A stretch of DNA of 64,000 nt from Flavobacterium sp. N1994 (lineage in GTDB: Bacteria > Bacteroidota > Bacteroidia > Flavobacteriales > Flavobacteriaceae), in NCBI RefSeq assembly GCF_025947145.1, contig NZ_CP109999.1, forward strand, positions 1,922,001 to 1,986,000, given 5' to 3'. A model generated the notes under the pieces. The model did not search any database and was not told the DNA's origin. It worked only from the letters and a program-made list of their open reading frames with translations. Below are positions 41,823-49,069 of the stretch, piece after piece (position 1 is the stretch's first letter; every line of letters begins with the position of its first letter). The position numbers and the translations under genes were made by a program.

Positions 41823-42533
41823 TTATTCTTCTCTTGCTTCTTGCTTCTTGTTTCTTGCTTCTAAAATCTTTCCCCCAACTACAGCTACAATTTCTCCTTT
41901 TGGAGGTTTAGCTTCAAAATGATTGAGCACTTCTTGTGCTGTTCCTCGTATGGTTTCTTCGTGTAATTTGGATAATTCTCTAGAAACAGAGACAGGTCTG
42001 TCAGCACCAAAATACTGAACAAATTCGGCTAAAGTCTTTACTAATTTATGAGGAGAAACATAGAAAATCATGGTTCTGTTTTCTTCGGCTAAAGCCAAAT
42101 ATCTGGTCTGTCTTCCTTTCTTTTCGGGTAAAAATCCTTCGAATACAAATCGGTCATTAGGTAAACCGCTATTCACTAAAGCGGGTACAAATGCAGTTGC
42201 ACCAGGTAAACAATCGACTTCAATATTGTTTTCTACACAGGCTCGGGTTAATAAAAATCCGGGGTCAGAAATGGCTGGAGTTCCTGCGTCTGAAATTAAT
42301 GCTATGGTTTCGCCAGCTTGCAAACGCTTAATCAGATTTTCAACGGTTTTGTGTTCGTTGTGCATGTGATGGCTGTGCATGTGCGTGGCGATATCGTAAT
42401 GTTTGAGGAGTTTGCCACTAGTTCTTGTGTCTTCTGCCAAAATTAAATCCGCTTCTTTCAAAACTTTAATCGCTCTGAAAGTCATGTCTTCAAGGTTGCC
42501 AATAGGCGTTGGAACTATATAAAGTTTGGCCAT
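41823..42533 (-). CDS. rsmI: 16S rRNA (cytidine1402-2'-O)-methyltransferase
   Basis: A tetrapyrrole-methylase-fold enzyme that 2'-O-methylates C1402 in the ribosomal P site. Motifs: MAKLYIVPTPIGNLEDMTFRAIKVL, AEDTRTSGKLLKH, IALISDAGTPAISDPG (SAM loop), LPGATAFVPALVNSGLP and EGFLPEKKGR. 236 residues. The last ~12 residues (EARNKKQEAREE) come from AAGAAGC-type low-complexity DNA and are probably a neutral tail. Its ATG immediately follows the stop of the acidic-protein gene, implying one operon. Confidence 0.94.
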   Translation of the reverse strand: MAKLYIVPTPIGNLEDMTFRAIKVLKEADLILAEDTRTSGKLLKHYDIATHMHSHHMHNEHKTVENLIKRLQAGETIALISDAGTPAISDPGFLLTRACVENNIEVDCLPGATAFVPALVNSGLPNDRFVFEGFLPEKKGRQTRYLALAEENRTMIFYVSPHKLVKTLAEFVQYFGADRPVSVSRELSKLHEETIRGTAQEVLNHFEAKPPKGEIVAVVGGKILEARNKKQEAREE

Positions 42534-43469
42534 TTATTGGAATTTTTTCTCCACAATTTCCATAAAGCGTTCGATGTAATCTTCTTCACCCACCCAATAG
42601 TTGTAATCAGGAATCACCATTTCGTTGATGAAATTTTTGGCTTCTTCAAACGTATCAAATGTATTCAATTGAGAAATCACTCTATTAAAATCTTCATTGC
42701 TATCGTTAAAAAGATGTTGCACAAAACCAATTCTGTCGTTCAATCCAATGGCGATTGATTTTGAGTGCCCTTCGTTTATAGTAGTTGCTTTTGGTTCTTC
42801 TTTAATCTCACTTACTTTTTCACTTTCTGTTGATTCTGTTCCAAATAAAGAAACTTCATTAGGTTTTACAAAAACAGGGTCTTTATAATCTCCTAAAAAA
42901 TCTTCAAGAGCTACTGGTTTATCTTCTGGTTTTACTTCAGAAGCTGTTTCTGCTGGTTCTATTTCTTCTTCTTCTTCAACCTCTAATTCAAAAATAGGCT
43001 TGAAAGAGGGTTCAGGAACAACAACTGGTTCTTCTTCTTCAGCAACTGGTTCTTCTTCTACTGCAGGTTCTTCCTCAGTTAAAACTTCCTCTTCTTCTAT
43101 GGTGGCTTCTGGTTCTTCTGAAACAATTACTTCTTCTTCCGTCTCAGGTTCTGGTGCTGCTTCAGCTTCTAAAACTACTTCTGGTGCTGCTTCCACTTCC
43201 ACTATTGGTTCTATTATCTCTTCCTTCACTTCCACCACTGGAGCTGGAGCTTCTTCCGCTTCAAGAGATTGTTCTAGTTTTTCTTCTAAAACGTCTTCAG
43301 TCACATCTGATTTTACCGATTCAAAATTGTCTTGATAAAATTTTAAAACAGACAAGGTTTCGTATAATTTTTGAGTTTCTTTATACAATTGGTCGACTTC
43401 CGACTTGTTTTTTAGCTTTAAAATTCGGTGCGCAATGCTGATTAATTCGGATTCTAATCTTTTTTTCAT
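42534..43469 (-). CDS. Acidic coiled-coil/low-complexity protein, unknown
   Basis: 311 residues: a helical N-terminus (~1-60; MKKRLESELISIAHRILKLKN...), a long Glu/Val/Pro/Ala-rich disordered stretch (~75-215) and a folded C-terminal ~90 residues (IAIGLNDRIGFVQHLFNDSNEDFNRVISQL ... VIPDYNYWVGEEDYIERFMEIV). The C-terminal part looks conserved; the middle is compositionally biased. No signal peptide. I recognise no named family. It precedes rsmI with no gap and starts 187 bp from the divergent tdk. Confidence 0.8.
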   Translation of the reverse strand: MKKRLESELISIAHRILKLKNKSEVDQLYKETQKLYETLSVLKFYQDNFESVKSDVTEDVLEEKLEQSLEAEEAPAPVVEVKEEIIEPIVEVEAAPEVVLEAEAAPEPETEEEVIVSEEPEATIEEEEVLTEEEPAVEEEPVAEEEEPVVVPEPSFKPIFELEVEEEEEIEPAETASEVKPEDKPVALEDFLGDYKDPVFVKPNEVSLFGTESTESEKVSEIKEEPKATTINEGHSKSIAIGLNDRIGFVQHLFNDSNEDFNRVISQLNTFDTFEEAKNFINEMVIPDYNYWVGEEDYIERFMEIVEKKFQ

Positions 43470-43557
43470 CTTGTTTTGAAATTGCTATGCTTTAGTTAAT
43501 TTTCTCCTTAGCCATTTATTTAATCATGGGAAGAAGTTACCTTAATTAAAAATTTTC

Positions 43558-43565
43558 TACATTTG
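43558..43565 (+). promoter_or_regulatory. -7 box upstream of tdk
   Basis: TACATTTG, an exact TAnnTTTG match 91 bp before the tdk start. On the opposite strand, TTACTTTG (complement of 43612-43619) is a weaker candidate for the acidic-protein/rsmI operon. Confidence 0.4.
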
Positions 43566-43656
43566 AATCGACGTAAAAATAGGAAAAATTTAAGTCGTTT
43601 GGTTTCCGTCACAAAGTAATAAAAACTATTCATTTTTAGCGCAAGAAAAATACAAA

Positions 43657-44280
43657 ATGTTTCTCGAAAATACAGTAAATCATAAAGAGCAATTTGGTTG
43701 GATTGAAGTCATCTGCGGTTCGATGTTTTCGGGTAAAACCGAAGAGCTAATCAGACGATTAAAAAGAGCCCAATTTGCCAAACAAAAGGTAGAAATTTTC
43801 AAACCTTCTATCGATACGCGTTACGATGAAGAAATGGTTGTTTCGCACAACAAAAATGAAATTCGTTCTACTCCAGTTCCTGCCGCCGCTAATATTAGAA
43901 TTTTAGCCCAAGGTTGTGATGTGGTGGGTATTGATGAAGCACAGTTTTTTGATGACGAAATTGTAGCCGTTTGTAATGACTTAGCCAATTCTGGAATTCG
44001 AGTAATCATCGCTGGTTTAGACATGGATTTTAAAGGAAATCCTTTCGGACCCATGCCTGCTTTAATGGCTACTGCCGAATATGTAACCAAAGTACACGCT
44101 GTGTGTACAAGAACCGGAAATTTAGCGCATTACAGTTTCCGAAAAAACGATAATGACAAACTCGTTATGTTAGGCGAAACCGAAGAATACGAACCGTTAA
44201 GCCGTGCCGCCTATTTCAACGCCATGCGCCAAAACATGGAAGTCAAAGACCCTGAACATCTGTCCAAAGACGGAAAATAA
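43657..44280 (+). CDS. tdk: Thymidine kinase (type II)
   Basis: Phosphorylates thymidine to dTMP. 207 residues with the P-loop GSMFSGKTEELIRRLKRAQ, the Walker B GIDEAQFFDDE and the lasso region. The zinc-binding Cys pairs of typical type II enzymes are reduced: AVCTRTGNLAHYSF keeps one Cys where CxxC is usual, which seems common in Bacteroidota. The next gene, murF-alr, starts 9 bp later, so they probably share a transcript. Confidence 0.94.
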   Translation: MFLENTVNHKEQFGWIEVICGSMFSGKTEELIRRLKRAQFAKQKVEIFKPSIDTRYDEEMVVSHNKNEIRSTPVPAAANIRILAQGCDVVGIDEAQFFDDEIVAVCNDLANSGIRVIIAGLDMDFKGNPFGPMPALMATAEYVTKVHAVCTRTGNLAHYSFRKNDNDKLVMLGETEEYEPLSRAAYFNAMRQNMEVKDPEHLSKDGK

Positions 44281-44289
44281 CCTCTCATC

Positions 44290-46734
44290 GTGACACTAAC
44301 CATCCGAAATATTATTCCCATCATCAAAGCCAATTGGGTTGGTTTAAATGATGTGGCGGTAATCGATTATATTTCCATCGATAGCCGCTCATTACAGAAC
44401 GATGAAAACACCTTATTCTTTGCACTTTCCGGACCTAATCATGACGGTCATCTATACATAGAAGAATTGATTCAGAAAGGCGTTCACCATTTTGTAGTAA
44501 CCCAAATTCCTGAAAACGTTAAAGGCAAAGCCAATTTTTTACTAGTAGAAAACACACTCGAAGCGCTTCAGAAGTTTGCTGCCTTTTACCGCAGTCAATT
44601 TGATTTCCCCGTTATCGGAATTACAGGAAGCAACGGAAAAACCATCATCAAAGAATGGCTAAATTTTCTGTTAAGCCCCGATTTCAATATAATTCGAAGT
44701 CCGAAAAGTTACAACTCACAAGTGGGTGTTCCGCTGTCTATTTTAGGCATCAATGAAAAGCACAATCTCGGCATTTTTGAAGCTGGAATTTCGCAAATGC
44801 ACGAAATGGAAAAACTGCAAAGGATTATCCAACCCACCATTGGGATACTCTCTAATATTGGTTCGGCACATGATGAAGGGTTTTCAAGCGTTGCCGATAA
44901 AATAAAAGAAAAACTCAAACTTTTTATTTCAGTCAACGTACTGATTTTAAATAAAAACAAAACCATTTGCGCTTTCGTGAACCCCAAAATAAAACTCTTC
45001 AGTTGGTGTTCCGATGATAAAAGTGCAGATGTCTTTATCACCAAAAAAAACATAGGGGAACTTACCGAATTACAAGTTACTTACAGAGAAGATACTTTCC
45101 CGATTACGATTCCTTTTCAAGATCAAGCCTCAGTAGAAAATGCCATTCACTGTATGATGGTCATGCTCTATTTTGGATACAATCAAAAAGTAATTCAAAC
45201 TAGAATGGCCCAATTGTATCCCGTTGAAATGCGACTTAAAGTAAAAAACGGAATCTACAATTGTACGCTTATAGACGACAGTTATAGCTCTGATTTCCAA
45301 TCGTTGAAAATTGCGCTAGACTTTCTAGAAAATCAAAAACAACACAAAAAGAAGACCTTAATTCTTTCTGATATTTTTCAAAGTGGTTTAAGTAACGACG
45401 AGTTATATTCTCAAGTTTCTCAATTGATTATTTCCAATAAAATTACCCGTGTGATTGGCATTGGAGAAACCATTTCTCAGTATAAAAATAAATTCATCAA
45501 CAGTGTCTCTTTTAAAAATGTTTCCGAATTTAAAAATGCTTTTGATAATCTGAATTTTGAAAACGAAACCATTTTAATTAAAGGCGCTCGTGATTTTCAT
45601 TTTGAAGAAATTGTTTCCATCCTCGAAGAGAAAACACATGAAACCGTTCTAGAAATTAACCTAAATGCTATCAGTCATAACCTGAATTTTTTCAAATCAA
45701 AGTTAAAACCTAAAACCAAAATGATGGTCATGGTTAAAGCCTTTGGTTACGGAAATGGTGGTTTTGAAATTGCCAAATTGCTTGAACATCATAAAGTAGA
45801 TTATCTTGGTGTGGCTTTCGCCGATGAAGGAATTTCACTGAAAAATGCTGGAATCTCTGTGCCCATTATGGTGTTAAATCCAGAGACGACGAGTTTTGCA
45901 GCTATTATTCAACATCGTTTAGAACCCGAGATTTATTCAATCAAAGGATTAAAAAGCTTTTTAAAAATTGCCGAACAAAAGAAACTAAAACATTTCCCAA
46001 TCCATATCAAAATAGATACAGGCATGCACCGCCTAGGATTTGAAGAAGAAAATATAACCGATTTAATCCAAATTCTAAAAGGCAACGAAACGGTACAAAT
46101 CAAAAGCATCTTGTCACACATGGCAACGAGTGATGATTTAAAACACGATTCTTTTTCAAAATCTCAAATTGCCTTATTCGAAAAACTGTCTTCCAAATTG
46201 ATGGCTGAACTCAACATAAAACCTATTCGCCATATTTTAAATACATCGGGCATTACCAATTATACCGAAGCACAATACGATATGGTCCGTTTAGGTATTG
46301 GACTTTACGGAATTTCCAACGATTCCGAAGAACAAAAAGAATTGCAAATTGTCGGCACCTTAAAATCGGTGATTTCCCAAATTAGAACTATCGATGCTAA
46401 TGAAAGTGTAGGCTATGGCAGAAGGTACATGGCTACTGAAGCCACAAAAATTGCCACCATCCCTATTGGTTATGCAGACGGTATCAGTAGAGCTTGGGGC
46501 AATGGTGTTGGCTATGTTTTGATTAACAATAAACCTGCCAAAATTGTAGGAAGTGTCTGTATGGACATGCTAATGGTTAACGTAACTGACATTGATTGCA
46601 AAGAAGGTAACACCGTTATCATTTTTGGTGAAAACCCAACCGTAAACTTCATGGCAAAACAATTGAATACTATTCCTTACGAAATCATAACCAGTATATC
46701 GCAACGGGTTAAACGTGTATTTTTTAGAGAATAA
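44290..46734 (+). CDS. Fused UDP-MurNAc-tripeptide:D-Ala-D-Ala ligase / alanine racemase
   Basis: An 814-residue two-domain protein joining consecutive peptidoglycan-precursor functions. Residues 1-~450 are MurF-like, with the ATP loop GITGSNGKTIIKEW at ~110. Residues ~455-814 are a PLP alanine racemase with the cofactor Lys483 in MVKAFGYGNGG, plus RLGIGLYGI and the VGYGRRYMA and YADGISRAWGNG segments. The racemase makes D-Ala and the ligase adds D-Ala-D-Ala to the UDP-tripeptide. This fusion is well known in Bacteroidota. GTG start, 9 bp after tdk. The MurF part looks divergent in its N-terminal domain but retains the nucleotide loop. Confidence 0.93.
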   Translation: MTLTIRNIIPIIKANWVGLNDVAVIDYISIDSRSLQNDENTLFFALSGPNHDGHLYIEELIQKGVHHFVVTQIPENVKGKANFLLVENTLEALQKFAAFYRSQFDFPVIGITGSNGKTIIKEWLNFLLSPDFNIIRSPKSYNSQVGVPLSILGINEKHNLGIFEAGISQMHEMEKLQRIIQPTIGILSNIGSAHDEGFSSVADKIKEKLKLFISVNVLILNKNKTICAFVNPKIKLFSWCSDDKSADVFITKKNIGELTELQVTYREDTFPITIPFQDQASVENAIHCMMVMLYFGYNQKVIQTRMAQLYPVEMRLKVKNGIYNCTLIDDSYSSDFQSLKIALDFLENQKQHKKKTLILSDIFQSGLSNDELYSQVSQLIISNKITRVIGIGETISQYKNKFINSVSFKNVSEFKNAFDNLNFENETILIKGARDFHFEEIVSILEEKTHETVLEINLNAISHNLNFFKSKLKPKTKMMVMVKAFGYGNGGFEIAKLLEHHKVDYLGVAFADEGISLKNAGISVPIMVLNPETTSFAAIIQHRLEPEIYSIKGLKSFLKIAEQKKLKHFPIHIKIDTGMHRLGFEEENITDLIQILKGNETVQIKSILSHMATSDDLKHDSFSKSQIALFEKLSSKLMAELNIKPIRHILNTSGITNYTEAQYDMVRLGIGLYGISNDSEEQKELQIVGTLKSVISQIRTIDANESVGYGRRYMATEATKIATIPIGYADGISRAWGNGVGYVLINNKPAKIVGSVCMDMLMVNVTDIDCKEGNTVIIFGENPTVNFMAKQLNTIPYEIITSISQRVKRVFFRE

Positions 46735-46807
46735 TTTAAAAATTGTTTTCAAATGTTAAAATTTTCTATAATTTAGTTATCAATTAACCAAATAAAACAA
46801 AATAATT

Positions 46808-47224
46808 ATGGGATTTTTTAGCGATTTCAAAGCGTCACTAATGAAAGGCGACGTATTAAGTTTAGCAACAGCGGTAGTAATCGGTGGTGCTTTCGGAAAA
46901 ATTGTAGGTTCTGCAGTGGATGATTTGATTATGCCACTTGTGGGTTTAATTACTGGAGGCATTGATTTTACCTCGAAATTTATCTCTTTAAATGGACAGA
47001 GTTATGAGAATTTAGAAGCTGCCAAAAAAGCGGGGGCTTCCGTTATGACTTATGGAAATTTTGTTCAAGCAGTCATTAATTTTATCATTATTGCTTTCTT
47101 TATTTTTGTGGTTTTAAGAGCTGCTGAAAAAGCTAAAAAGAAAGAAGAAGCGGCACCTGCTGCTCCAGCTGGACCTTCACAAGAAGAATTACTTACTCAA
47201 ATTAGAGATTTGTTGAAAAAATAA
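46808..47224 (+). CDS. mscL: Large-conductance mechanosensitive channel
   Basis: 138 residues: an amphipathic N-terminal helix ([20 protein letters not shown]), TM1 ([32 protein letters not shown]), a short periplasmic loop, TM2 ([17 protein letters not shown]), and a cytoplasmic basic/acidic helix ending [13 protein letters not shown], the pentamer bundle. It opens under membrane tension to release solutes on osmotic downshock. Length and motifs are normal. Single gene with its own terminator. Confidence 0.96.
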   Translation: MGFFSDFKASLMKGDVLSLATAVVIGGAFGKIVGSAVDDLIMPLVGLITGGIDFTSKFISLNGQSYENLEAAKKAGASVMTYGNFVQAVINFIIIAFFIFVVLRAAEKAKKKEEAAPAAPAGPSQEELLTQIRDLLKK

Positions 47225-47250
47225 TACCGCTACATTATATATTCTTAACC

Positions 47251-47283
47251 AAACCGCTTCATACTTGAGGCGGTTTTTCTTTT
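47251..47283 (+). terminator. Terminator of mscL
   Basis: A 10-bp stem AAACCGCTTC/GAGGCGGTTT (one G-T pair), 6-nt loop, then a T-rich tail. Confidence 0.8.
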
Positions 47284-47321
47284 TTAGGAGCACAACGTTT
47301 ATTTTATTTAGGATAATCCCT

Positions 47322-47363
47322 CCCGCTATCCGCTTTACTTCGGTGCCGCTTCTATCGGGGCTA
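47322..47363 (+). repeat. Dispersed repeat B, copy B4
   Basis: Begins CCCGCTATCCGCTTTACTTC and ends GCCGCTTCTATCGGGGCTA; almost identical to B3. Its last 11 bases plus the next one (TATCGGGGCTAA, 47353-47364) reappear at 47439-47450, directly after element A4. Confidence 0.85.
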
Positions 47364-47400
47364 AAGAGGACGTTTATGTTTCTTTAGTTCGATAAAAATA

Positions 47401-47438
47401 CCTGACTGCCACCGGCAGTCCTCCTCTTAATATCAAAT
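47401..47438 (+). repeat. Element A, copy A4
   Basis: Stem GACTGCCACCGGCAGTC, with bases different from A1 but fully paired, then the invariant tail CCTCCTCTTAATATCAAAT. The 12-bp duplicate of the B4 end starts at the very next base. Confidence 0.85.
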
Positions 47439-47497
47439 TATCGGGGCTAACGACAACGTTATCTGCATTTTCAGATTTTTTCTTTTTTCTTTCTTCT

Positions 47498-47529
47498 TTG
47501 CTCTATTTTCTTTTTTCTACATACTTTTG
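47498..47529 (+). promoter_or_regulatory. Promoter of asd
   Basis: TTG at 47498-47500, 21 nt, TACTTTTG at 47522-47529; 28 bp before the asd ATG. A full match to the Bacteroidota consensus. Confidence 0.7.
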
Positions 47530-47557
47530 TACTTCAAAAATATAAATCGATATAAAT

Positions 47558-48547
47558 ATGAAAGTTGCTGTTGTTGGCGCAACCGGAATGGTTGGCGAAG
47601 TAATGCTTAACGTTTTAGCTGAAAGAAATTTTCCAGTTACCGAATTAATTCCTGTGGCTTCTGAAAAATCAGTAGGAAAAGAAATTGAATTCAAAGGAAA
47701 AAAATACAAAGTAGTGGGGCTACAAACCGCAGTAGATATGAAAGCTGATATTGCTTTGTTTTCAGCTGGTGGACAAACATCACTTGATTGGGCACCAAAA
47801 TTTGCCGCTGCTGGAACCACCGTTATCGATAATTCTTCTGCATGGAGAATGGATCCAACAAAAAAACTAATAGTCCCAGAGATCAATGCTTCTGAATTAA
47901 CGAAAGAAGACAAAATCATAGCCAATCCTAACTGTTCTACGATTCAAATGGTAATGGTTTTAGCGCCTTTGCACAAAAAATACAATATCAAACGTGTCAT
48001 TGTTTCCACTTACCAATCCATTACTGGAACTGGTGTAAAAGCAGTACAACAATTAGAAAACGAATACGCTGGTGTTCAAGGAGAAATGGCGTATAAATAT
48101 CAAATTCATCGCAATGCTATTCCACAATGCGACAGCTTTGAAGAAAACGGATACACCAAAGAAGAAATGAAATTGGTTCGTGAAACTCAAAAAATTATTG
48201 GCGACAAATCCATAGCCGTTACTGCTACAGCTATCCGAATCCCTGTTGTGGGCGGTCATAGTGAAGCGGTGAACGTAGAGTTCTCCAATGATTTTGATGT
48301 GAATGAAGTTCGCAATATTCTACATCATACCGATGGCGTTGTTGTTCAGGATAATAATGATTCTTATACTTATCCTATGCCATTATATGCTCAAGGAAAA
48401 GACGATGTGTTTGTAGGTAGAATTCGTCGTGATGAAAGTCAACCCAATTCATTAAACATGTGGATTGTATCTGACAACTTGAGAAAAGGTGCTGCTACAA
48501 ATACGATTCAAATTGCTGAATATTTAGTAGCAAATAAATTAGTGTAA
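47558..48547 (+). CDS. asd: Aspartate-semialdehyde dehydrogenase
   Basis: 329 residues catalysing NADPH-dependent reduction of aspartyl phosphate to aspartate semialdehyde, the branch point to lysine/diaminopimelate, threonine and methionine. The Rossmann motif is VAVVGATGMVGEVML, the catalytic Cys126 is in NPNCSTIQMV, and the active-site His/Arg region reads RIPVVGGHSEAVNVEF. The aspartate kinase that feeds it is 19 kb away (27307). Single gene with its own promoter; the 5' spacer is rich in repeats. Confidence 0.96.
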   Translation: MKVAVVGATGMVGEVMLNVLAERNFPVTELIPVASEKSVGKEIEFKGKKYKVVGLQTAVDMKADIALFSAGGQTSLDWAPKFAAAGTTVIDNSSAWRMDPTKKLIVPEINASELTKEDKIIANPNCSTIQMVMVLAPLHKKYNIKRVIVSTYQSITGTGVKAVQQLENEYAGVQGEMAYKYQIHRNAIPQCDSFEENGYTKEEMKLVRETQKIIGDKSIAVTATAIRIPVVGGHSEAVNVEFSNDFDVNEVRNILHHTDGVVVQDNNDSYTYPMPLYAQGKDDVFVGRIRRDESQPNSLNMWIVSDNLRKGAATNTIQIAEYLVANKLV

Positions 48548-48647
48548 TAGATTTCCGCCTACGCGGAAATGACAAAATAGAAATCCGTTTGGTTTTTGCA
48601 AATCCTAAAATTTGTTAAAATCAAACGGTTTTTCTTTGAGCATCCCT

Positions 48648-48655
48648 TACATTTG
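48648..48655 (+). promoter_or_regulatory. -7 box of the His-rich protein gene
   Basis: TACATTTG, an exact TAnnTTTG match 6 bp before the ATG at 48662, implying a very short leader. It lies inside the longer open frame, which argues for the internal start. Confidence 0.5.
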
Positions 48656-48661
48656 TATGCG

Positions 48662-49015
48662 ATGAAAAACAAAATCTCCATAATAAGTATATCCTTTACC
48701 ATCATGGTAATGGGAGCTCTTTTATTGCAATCCTTGCACTCCTTTCATCACCTAGAAAAACATATTGCCGAAAAAAAGTGTCATCATAAATACACTTTAA
48801 ACCAATCCGAAATCAATCATCAACATCACGATTTTGATCATTGTTTCGTTTGCGAATTTGCGCTAAGCAATTATACTCCTACCCATTTTTACTCTTTTGA
48901 TTTCAGTAAAACAGAAGTTCTTTCTTCGTATACTTTTTGCTATTCTAAAGAAATAACCCAATCGTTTCGTGGTGCCCTCTTTGCACTTCGAGCTCCTCCC
49001 AAGATTATTGTTTAA
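48662..49015 (+). CDS. His/Cys-rich exported protein preceding a TonB receptor
   Basis: 117 residues from the ATG at 48662: an N-terminal hydrophobic segment (IISISFTIMVMGALLLQSLHSF) serving as signal or anchor, then a short domain with unusually many His and Cys residues (HSFHHLEKHI, KKCHHKY, HQHHDFDHCFVCEF) and a C-terminus FRGALFALRAPPKIIV. The His/CxxC cluster suggests metal binding (zinc or copper). It is 54 bp upstream of a TonB receptor on the same strand, so a role in metal uptake or sensing is inferred. The frame is open from 48596, but that start lies upstream of the -7 box. Confidence 0.75.
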   Translation: MKNKISIISISFTIMVMGALLLQSLHSFHHLEKHIAEKKCHHKYTLNQSEINHQHHDFDHCFVCEFALSNYTPTHFYSFDFSKTEVLSSYTFCYSKEITQSFRGALFALRAPPKIIV

Positions 49016-49069
49016 CTGTTTTGCCAATCTTTTGGCTAAAAATTTTTACAATAATTAAAATCGAAAAAC

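Noticed and set aside
43000..43335. Ser-rich plus-strand ORF opposite the acidic protein gene
   Set aside because: It is the antisense shadow of Glu/Ala codons (GAA/GAG to TTC/CTC, biased composition); the minus-strand gene has proper context with rsmI.
44290..46734. MurF-Alr fusion as a novel enzyme
   Set aside because: This fusion is well established in Bacteroidota.
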